Assembly: GCF_031191205.1 (NCBI RefSeq)
Contig: NZ_CP133470.1
Coordinates: 69,501 to 133,500 of the forward strand
Source: Haemophilus parainfluenzae ATCC 33392
GTDB lineage: Bacteria; Pseudomonadota; Gammaproteobacteria; Enterobacterales; Pasteurellaceae
Length of the DNA stretch: 64,000 nt
Direction: 5' to 3'
The first letter of the stretch is position 1, and every line of letters begins with the position of its first letter. A program made the translations under genes and the position numbers. The notes beneath the pieces were generated by a model that was not told where the DNA came from, did not search any database, and saw only the letters and a list, made by a program, of their open reading frames with translations. Below, in pieces: positions 57,582-64,000 of the stretch.

Positions 57582-58979
57582 ATGCAATCAATCCCCGTCA
57601 CCAATTCTCAACGAAAAGCATGGAATAAACAAACCATTATATTCCTCTTTGATGTCGCGCTCTTTTTTATTTTACTTAATACCCTTCCTTTTGAACCTGC
57701 GGCAAACAAAGGATTATCTTTACTCGCGTTTGTAGCTATTTTATGGCTTACCGAAGCCGTCAGTGTAACGATCACTGCATTGTTCGTGCCCATTTTATCT
57801 GTCCTGTTAGGATTGGCTAATAGTCGTGAAGCGCTTGCTGCCTTTGCGGATCCGACCATTTTCTTATTCTTTGGTGGTTTTGCCCTTGCTACTGCATTAA
57901 ATGTGCAAAAAATTGACAAAATGATTTCGAATAAAATCATGCAATTAGCGAAAGGTCGTCTCTTTGTTGCGGTGCTTTACCTCTTCTTAGCAACAGCATT
58001 TTTATCTATGTGGATGAGTAATACGGCCACGGCGGCGATGATGATCCCACTTTCAATGACTATTTTGAGTCAGTTAGATCGTAATGAAGATCACAATACT
58101 TACGTATTCGTGTTATTAGGGATTGCCTATAGTGCTACCATTGGAGGGATGGGAACACTTGTGGGAAGTCCACCTAATGCGATTGCAGCCTCCCAACTTC
58201 ATTTAGGTTTTGCTGACTGGTTAATGTATGGCACGCCAGTCATGTTAATTTTATTCCCGCTTATTATTGGTTGGTTATATATTATATTTAAACCCAAATT
58301 AGGCCTTCGTTTTGCTGCTGAATTTGAAAAAATTCACATGACTAAACAACGTGTTTTAACCTTGGTCATTTTTATCACTGTAGCAATTCTGTGGATTTTT
58401 GGTGGGTACCTTAACCCAATTATTTCTCAATCATTAGGTTTACCCAAACCTATTGGCAGCTTTGACAGTATGGTGGCGCTCTCCGCAGCGATTGTCATTT
58501 GTGTAACGGGTATCGCAAGTTGGAAACAAGTGCAAGAAAATACAGAATGGGGCGTGCTATTCCTTTTTGGTGGCGGCTTAACCTTAAGTTCTGTGCTTAC
58601 CCATTCTGGTGCAAGCAAAATCATGGCGGATGGTATCGTCTTCATCATTGAAGGCGGGCACTACTATGTGATGGCATTAATTGTTGCCGCCTTTATTGTC
58701 TGCTTAACTGAGTTTACCTCAAACACAGCAAGTGCTGCTTTACTGGTTCCAATCTTTATTTCCATCGCACAAGCACTGAATATGCCACCACTTGGTTTTG
58801 CGATGATTATTGGCCTAGGGGCATCTTGTGCCTTTATGATGCCGGTCGGGACACCACCAAATGCGATTGTGTACTCGACAGGTTTTGTGAAACAATCCGA
58901 AATGATCCGCGTGGGTAAATTTATTGATTTAACCTGTATGCTAATTATCGGGACAATTGCTTATATCTTCTGGATGTAA
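57582..58979 (+). CDS. DASS family sodium/dicarboxylate or anion symporter
   Basis: 465 residues, about 12-14 membrane helices. The SLC13/DASS signatures are clear: the double SNT motifs MWMSNTATAAMMIPLS and EFTSNTASAALLVPI, the GGMGTLVGSPPNAI loop, and GASCAFMMPVGTPPNAIVYSTG. Substrates of close relatives include citrate, succinate and other dicarboxylates; the exact one cannot be read from sequence. ATG 57582 (MQSIPV) follows AAGGAGAAAT. The longer frame to 57543 is unlikely. Confidence 0.9.
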   Translation: MQSIPVTNSQRKAWNKQTIIFLFDVALFFILLNTLPFEPAANKGLSLLAFVAILWLTEAVSVTITALFVPILSVLLGLANSREALAAFADPTIFLFFGGFALATALNVQKIDKMISNKIMQLAKGRLFVAVLYLFLATAFLSMWMSNTATAAMMIPLSMTILSQLDRNEDHNTYVFVLLGIAYSATIGGMGTLVGSPPNAIAASQLHLGFADWLMYGTPVMLILFPLIIGWLYIIFKPKLGLRFAAEFEKIHMTKQRVLTLVIFITVAILWIFGGYLNPIISQSLGLPKPIGSFDSMVALSAAIVICVTGIASWKQVQENTEWGVLFLFGGGLTLSSVLTHSGASKIMADGIVFIIEGGHYYVMALIVAAFIVCLTEFTSNTASAALLVPIFISIAQALNMPPLGFAMIIGLGASCAFMMPVGTPPNAIVYSTGFVKQSEMIRVGKFIDLTCMLIIGTIAYIFWM

Positions 58980-58991
58980 CCTTTAAAACCT

Positions 58992-59038
58992 AATAAGTGC
59001 GGTTAAAAACAAGATGATTTTTAACCGCACTTTTTTAT
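58992..59038 (+). terminator. Inverted uptake-signal pair, terminator of the symporter gene
   Basis: AAGTGCGGTTAAAAA (58995) and TTTTTAACCGCACTT (ending 59032) form a 15-base stem followed by a T-run. Both arms are exact uptake signals. Confidence 0.85.
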
Positions 59039-59045
59039 TTTATTT

Positions 59046-59061
59046 ACGCAAACGTTTGCCT
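59046..59061 (+). promoter_or_regulatory. PurR operator before the purine permease
   Basis: ACGCAAACGTTTGCCT fits the PurR consensus ANGCAANCGNTTNCNT at every defined position. It overlaps the region of the likely -35, with TATAAT at 59078-59083 17 bases later. PurR with hypoxanthine or guanine would repress the gene. Confidence 0.85.
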
Positions 59062-59113
59062 GAAATAAAAATTAACGTATAATTCGCACAATTTTTTTAC
59101 TTGGGGAAACCAA

Positions 59114-60424
59114 ATGAATAACAACCTGCTTTATACGGTGGAAGACAAACCACCTTTCGGATTGAGTTTACTCCTTGCCGCACAACATTTACTTGCTGCA
59201 CTAGGGGGAATTATTGCCGTACCATTAGTCATTGGTAACGTCTTAAAATTACCTACCGAAGACACCATTACGCTAGTGAATGCTGCACTCTTAATTTCTG
59301 GTGTGGTAACGGTTATCCAATGTAAAGGATTAGGACCTGTGGGTATTCGTTTACCAAGTGTAATGGGGACCAGTTTTACTTTCGTTGCTGCTGCACTTGC
59401 CATCGGTTTCAGTGAATATGGCATCGCTGGTATATTAGGCTCTTCTCTCATTGGTTCCTTAGTGATGATTATCGGCAGTTTTTTCATGCCATATATTCGT
59501 AAATTGTTCCCACCACTTGTGACAGGGACTGTTGTCATGATGATCGGCTTAAGCCTGATTCCAGTTGCGGTTGACTGGTTTGCAGGTGGTCAACGTGGTG
59601 ATGCGAATTATGCGACGCCAGAAAATTTAATGATGGCGAGCTTTGTCTTAGTGATCGTGGTCGCTCTCGTGCAATGGGGTAAAGGTATTTTCTCTGCAGC
59701 CGCCATCGTTATTGGGATGATGACTGGTTATATCGTCTGTTTAGCGATGGGCTGGGTGAGCTTTGAAGGTGTAAAACAAGCACAAACTTTTGCGATTCCA
59801 CAACCTCTACACTTTGGTTTAGCCTTCCCTATTTCAGGCATTATCGGTATGTCTATCGCCTATTTAGTGACGATCGTTGAATCAAGCGGTAACTTCTTAG
59901 CACTAGGTAATGCCACCAAAACCGAAATCACTGGCAGACATTTACGCGGCGGGGTTTTAGCCGATGGTTTAGGATCAGCCTTAGCCGCCATTATGTCTAC
60001 CACGCCATTCTCTTCATTCTCACAAAATATCGGCGTGATTTCCTTAACTGGCGTGGCAAGTCGTCACGTGGTTGCGCTAACCGGTGTACTTCTAGCGCTA
60101 GCGGGGTTATTCCCTGTATTCGGTGCATTAATTGTATCAATTCCATTACCAGTATTAGGCGGTGCAGGCTTAATGATGTTCGCGATGATTATCGCTGCGG
60201 GTATTCAAATGTTGGATAAAGTCGCACGTAGTAAACGCAATGGTTTAATCATTGCCATTTCTATTGGCTGTGGCTTAGCGGTGACGACTCGTCCAGAATT
60301 GCTTGATAAATTACCGCACTTTTTCAAAGAAGTGCTCGGTTCAGGCATTACCGTAGGCTCATTACTTGCCTTAATTCTTAACCTTGTCCTTCCAGAAGAT
60401 AAAGTGGAAGAAACAAAAGAATAA
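59114..60424 (+). CDS. NCS2 family purine (xanthine/uric acid type) permease
   Basis: 436 residues with about 14 helices. It has the NCS2 signatures AAQHLLAALGGIIAVPLVIG, the QH motif near the start of helix 1, the TTPFSSFSQNIGVISLTGVASR segment with the QNxGxxxxT motif, and ESSGNFLALG. These place it in the xanthine/urate branch (XanP, XanQ, UacT) rather than with uracil carriers. The PurR box upstream supports a purine substrate. Exact substrate unproven. Confidence 0.9.
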   Translation: MNNNLLYTVEDKPPFGLSLLLAAQHLLAALGGIIAVPLVIGNVLKLPTEDTITLVNAALLISGVVTVIQCKGLGPVGIRLPSVMGTSFTFVAAALAIGFSEYGIAGILGSSLIGSLVMIIGSFFMPYIRKLFPPLVTGTVVMMIGLSLIPVAVDWFAGGQRGDANYATPENLMMASFVLVIVVALVQWGKGIFSAAAIVIGMMTGYIVCLAMGWVSFEGVKQAQTFAIPQPLHFGLAFPISGIIGMSIAYLVTIVESSGNFLALGNATKTEITGRHLRGGVLADGLGSALAAIMSTTPFSSFSQNIGVISLTGVASRHVVALTGVLLALAGLFPVFGALIVSIPLPVLGGAGLMMFAMIIAAGIQMLDKVARSKRNGLIIAISIGCGLAVTTRPELLDKLPHFFKEVLGSGITVGSLLALILNLVLPEDKVEETKE

Positions 60425-60439
60425 AAATAGATAGCGAAT

Positions 60440-60468
60440 AAGGGCAGATTAACACTGCCCTTTTCTTT
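60440..60468 (+). terminator. Terminator of the purine permease
   Basis: Stem AGGGCAG / CTGCCCT with a seven-base loop and T-rich tail. Confidence 0.8.
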
Positions 60469-60543
60469 TCCTGTAAAACATTTCTAAAACTGACCGCACT
60501 TTGCTAAAATCAAGCATCATTTTCCATTTATCAAGGAATAAAA

Positions 60544-61401
60544 ATGGCAGATTTACCTTTTTTAGTTGAGCTCAACGAACAAAATCTTACTGAAACGTTG
60601 CAACGTTCTGTTGAAACACCACTTGTCATTAACTTTTATGCACCAAGCCATAAAGAATCAGCTGATTTTGCAACAGTCCTACAACGTGTTGCAGAACAAC
60701 ATCAAGGACAATTTATCCTCGGCTTAGTCAATTGTGAAACAGAGCAAATGATTGCTGCACAATTTCGTATTCAAGCGTTACCAACGACCTATCTTTTCAA
60801 AGAGGCACAAGCATTAGATGCGTTCCCTGGTGCATTAGATGAAGCCAGCTTATTGCAACGTTTGAGTGCGATTTTGCCAAAAGAAGAAGATTTAAAATTC
60901 CAAAAAGCCTTAGATTTTTTACAAGTGGAAGATTACAACTCCGCCCTTCCATTACTGAAAGAGGCGTGGGAGCTTTCAGATAAGAAAAATAGCGATGTGG
61001 CATTACTTTATGCGGAAACCTATATCGCTATGAAAAAAACAGAGCCTGCGGCAGATATTTTAGCGCAAATTCCGATTCAGGATCGAGATAGCCGTTGGCA
61101 TGGATTACAGGCACAGATCGAGCTTTTAATTAAAGCAGCTGACACGCCAGAAATTCAACAACTACAAGCGGATTATGCGAAAAATCCAACGCCTGAGATT
61201 GCGTTGAAATTGGCAGTTCAGCTACATCAAGCTAATCGAAACGAAGAAGCATTGGACTTATTATTTAGCATTCTTAAACAAGATCTTTCTGCGGAAAATG
61301 GTGAAGTGAAACAACAGTTTTTATCTATTTTATCAGCCATTGGCAATGCGGATCCTATCACCAATAAATATCGCCGATTGCTGTATTCATTGCTTTACTA
61401 A
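60544..61401 (+). CDS. cnoX: Thioredoxin-fold co-chaperone CnoX/YbbN
   Basis: 285 residues: an N-terminal thioredoxin domain (about 1-110) and a C-terminal TPR array (about 120-285). E. coli CnoX holds clients for GroEL/ES and DnaK under bleach stress. The redox motif position reads APSHKESADF with no cysteine, so it is not a disulfide enzyme. The cis-proline loop ALPTTYLF is present. It is directly before trxB, but separated by 89 bases. Confidence 0.93.
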   Translation: MADLPFLVELNEQNLTETLQRSVETPLVINFYAPSHKESADFATVLQRVAEQHQGQFILGLVNCETEQMIAAQFRIQALPTTYLFKEAQALDAFPGALDEASLLQRLSAILPKEEDLKFQKALDFLQVEDYNSALPLLKEAWELSDKKNSDVALLYAETYIAMKKTEPAADILAQIPIQDRDSRWHGLQAQIELLIKAADTPEIQQLQADYAKNPTPEIALKLAVQLHQANRNEEALDLLFSILKQDLSAENGEVKQQFLSILSAIGNADPITNKYRRLLYSLLY

Positions 61402-61442
61402 TACGATCAACTATTTTTTTATGCATGAAGGCTTTATAATGA

Positions 61443-62444
<1,002 letters not shown>

Positions 62445-62538
62445 ATAAATTTCCTTATTTATTTTCCCCTCTTTAGCCAAGAGGAGGTAAAGGAGATTTT
62501 AAAGAATCAATGCTGAATCAATAAATTCACCCTTCAAA

Positions 62539-62569
62539 CTCCCTCTCAATAGAGAGGGAGAACTTTTTA
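62539..62569 (+). terminator. Terminator of trxB
   Basis: A perfect nine-base GC-rich stem CTCCCTCTC / GAGAGGGAG with a four-base loop, then AACTTTTT. A second imperfect hairpin lies 70 bases upstream around 62464-62488. Confidence 0.7.
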
Positions 62570-62589
62570 AATATTAACTCTACAAATCT

Positions 62590-64000
62590 ATGGACAAACT
62601 TCGCCAAAAATATTTACAAAAATGGCTTCGTGCGCAGCAACAACCTGTTAAAAAATTAATGCGCACCAATATTGCCCTTGCCACACTTTCCTCCTTAATT
62701 CTTGTGGCTCAAACCTATTTTCTTGCAACATTGCTCGACAAGCTCATTATGCAACATGTCAATCGTGCTGAACTGGTTCCCTATTTTATTGCATTAATCA
62801 TTACTTTTGCTTTACGTGCGGTCATTTTATGGCTACGCGAAAAAATTGGCTTTAAAGCAGGTCGATTACTGCGCAATCATATGCGCCAAAAGATCTTAGA
62901 CAAAATCCATCAAGTTGGTCCTGCAACCATCAATAATAAACCAGCCGGTAGTTGGGCAAGTATTATGCTTGAACAAGTGGAGAATCTGCATAATTTCTAT
63001 GCACGATTCTTACCACAACAAAGTTTGTCTGCCATTGTACCTATGGTGATTTTAATTGCTGTATTCCCACTCAACTGGGCTGCTGGGCTGATTTTGATGA
63101 TCACCGCACCACTTGTACCCATTTTTATGATTCTAGTAGGGATTGCGGCAGCAGATAGCAGCCAAAAAAATATGGCTACCCTTTCTCGCTTAAGTGCACA
63201 ATTCTTGGATCGCTTACGTGGTTTAGAAACCTTGCGTCTTTTCAACCGCACTTCAGAACAAACACAACATATTGAAAGCACAACGGAAGACTTCCGTGAA
63301 ACGACCATAGCTGTACTTAAAATGGCGTTTCTCTCTTCTGCCGTGTTAGAGTTTTTCACCTCCATTTCCATTGCTTTAATGGCAGTGTACTTTGGTTTTA
63401 GCTATTTAGGCCAAGTCGAATTTGGTACTTATGGCACCACGCTAACCTTATTTACCGGCTTTTTCTGCTTAATTCTAGCGCCAGAGTTTTATCAACCATT
63501 GCGTGATCTCGGGACTTACTATCACGATCGTGCAGCTGGTATTGGTGCAGCTGATGCCATTGTCGATTTCTTAGAAGCGGATTATTTAATTGCACATCAA
63601 GGCAATGAACAAATTCCAGCACAAAGTGCGGTCGAGATTCAGGCTGAAAATTTAGTGGCGCTTTCGCCACAAGGTCAACCATTAACGAAGCCTCTTTCAT
63701 TCCATATTCCGAAAGAAAGCCATATTGCACTTGTAGGTCAAAGTGGCGCAGGAAAAACCTCTTTAATCAATGTATTACTCGGTTTCTTGCCTTATGAAGG
63801 CAGCTTAAAAATTAACGGTGTGGAACTTAACCAAAGCCGTTTAAGCGACTGGCGCAAACAAATTGCTTGGGTCGGTCAAAACCCATTACTACTACAAGGT
63901 AGCATCAAAGAAAATCTACTTTTAGGTGATATTCAAGCAACTGATGAGCAAATTGAGCAAGCCTTGATTTCTGCGCAAGCAAAAGAATTTACCGATAAAT
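62590..64000 (+). CDS. cydD: Thiol reductant (cysteine/glutathione) ABC exporter subunit CydD (partial, C-terminus beyond window)
   Basis: 470 codons of an ABC exporter subunit, cut by the window end (E. coli CydD 588). An N-terminal six-helix membrane domain (about 1-320) contains RLRGLETLRLFNR, and the nucleotide-binding domain begins near residue 345, with Walker A GQSGAGKT and Q-loop AWVGQNPLLLQGSI. With CydC it exports cysteine and glutathione to the periplasm, needed for cytochrome bd assembly. cydC should follow outside the window. The ATG at 62590 is supported by homology; the ribosome site is weak (no clear AGGAG). Confidence 0.95.
   Translation, partial: MDKLRQKYLQKWLRAQQQPVKKLMRTNIALATLSSLILVAQTYFLATLLDKLIMQHVNRAELVPYFIALIITFALRAVILWLREKIGFKAGRLLRNHMRQKILDKIHQVGPATINNKPAGSWASIMLEQVENLHNFYARFLPQQSLSAIVPMVILIAVFPLNWAAGLILMITAPLVPIFMILVGIAAADSSQKNMATLSRLSAQFLDRLRGLETLRLFNRTSEQTQHIESTTEDFRETTIAVLKMAFLSSAVLEFFTSISIALMAVYFGFSYLGQVEFGTYGTTLTLFTGFFCLILAPEFYQPLRDLGTYYHDRAAGIGAADAIVDFLEADYLIAHQGNEQIPAQSAVEIQAENLVALSPQGQPLTKPLSFHIPKESHIALVGQSGAGKTSLINVLLGFLPYEGSLKINGVELNQSRLSDWRKQIAWVGQNPLLLQGSIKENLLLGDIQATDEQIEQALISAQAKEFTDK

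Noticed and set aside
61433..61440. TATAAT before trxB as promoter
   Set aside because: A good -10 (61435-61440) is present, but no -35 resembling TTGACA lies at 16-18 bases upstream, so I did not list it.

Overview
The window is a stretch of a low-GC Pasteurellaceae chromosome, most likely Haemophilus and probably close to H. parainfluenzae. The main evidence is the 9-base DNA uptake signal AAGTGCGGT or its complement. I count about 49 exact copies by eye, roughly one per 1.3 kb, in genes and as inverted pairs that act as terminators. Gene content (pabA diverging from pabB-pabC, a short PabB, an lpt operon without rpoN, the dapE and metK neighbourhoods) fits the same family. There is no prophage, insertion sequence, CRISPR array or rRNA operon, so this is mostly core genome with a few accessory insertions.

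Layout, 1-20 kb: hrpA (cut by the window start), ygdD and yeaL run leftward, followed by a Kef-type antiporter. Next come rlmL, a nested palindromic repeat, znuA (zinc uptake), tcdA and mltA, then the initiator tRNA. A large Fur-box-preceded TonB-dependent receptor follows, broken by a run of nine A. The block ends with a DUF2301 membrane protein, mpl, metC, a peroxiredoxin and pgsA.

Layout, 20-42 kb: tRNA-Gly, tRNA-Leu and tRNA-Lys form one operon. They are followed by miaB, cpdA, nudF, xseA, roxA, rnfH, an EamA protein, pth, ychF, tesB, rnhA, dnaQ, two identical tRNA-Asp genes and der. A GC-richer lipoprotein-like Sel1 gene looks imported. Between pmbA and hpt lies what looks like a Fur-controlled small RNA: Fur box, promoter, about 100 nt, strong terminator, no ORF. 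Then come darP and the operon lptC-lptA-lptB-ptsN-rapZ, in which PtsN has lost its phosphorylated histidine, and an M15 peptidase with dapE.

Layout, 42-64 kb: a TonB-dependent copper-type receptor and two tandem paralogous four-helix membrane proteins sit between dapE and yffB, which are adjacent in E. coli. Then an Opa-like outer membrane protein, sprT, metK (three met boxes), pabA, pabB, pabC-like, recN (LexA box), nadK, grpE and nrdD (FNR box plus two NrdR boxes 32 bp apart). The block ends with a uracil-DNA glycosylase-like gene, a DASS transporter, a purine permease (PurR box), cnoX, trxB and the start of cydD.

Regulatory sites match the function of the gene beside them in every clear case (Fur, MetJ, LexA, FNR/NrdR, PurR). 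The most interesting items are the putative Fur-regulated sRNA, the slippery-tract receptor, the His-less EIIA-Ntr, and the small accessory cassette with the copper receptor.
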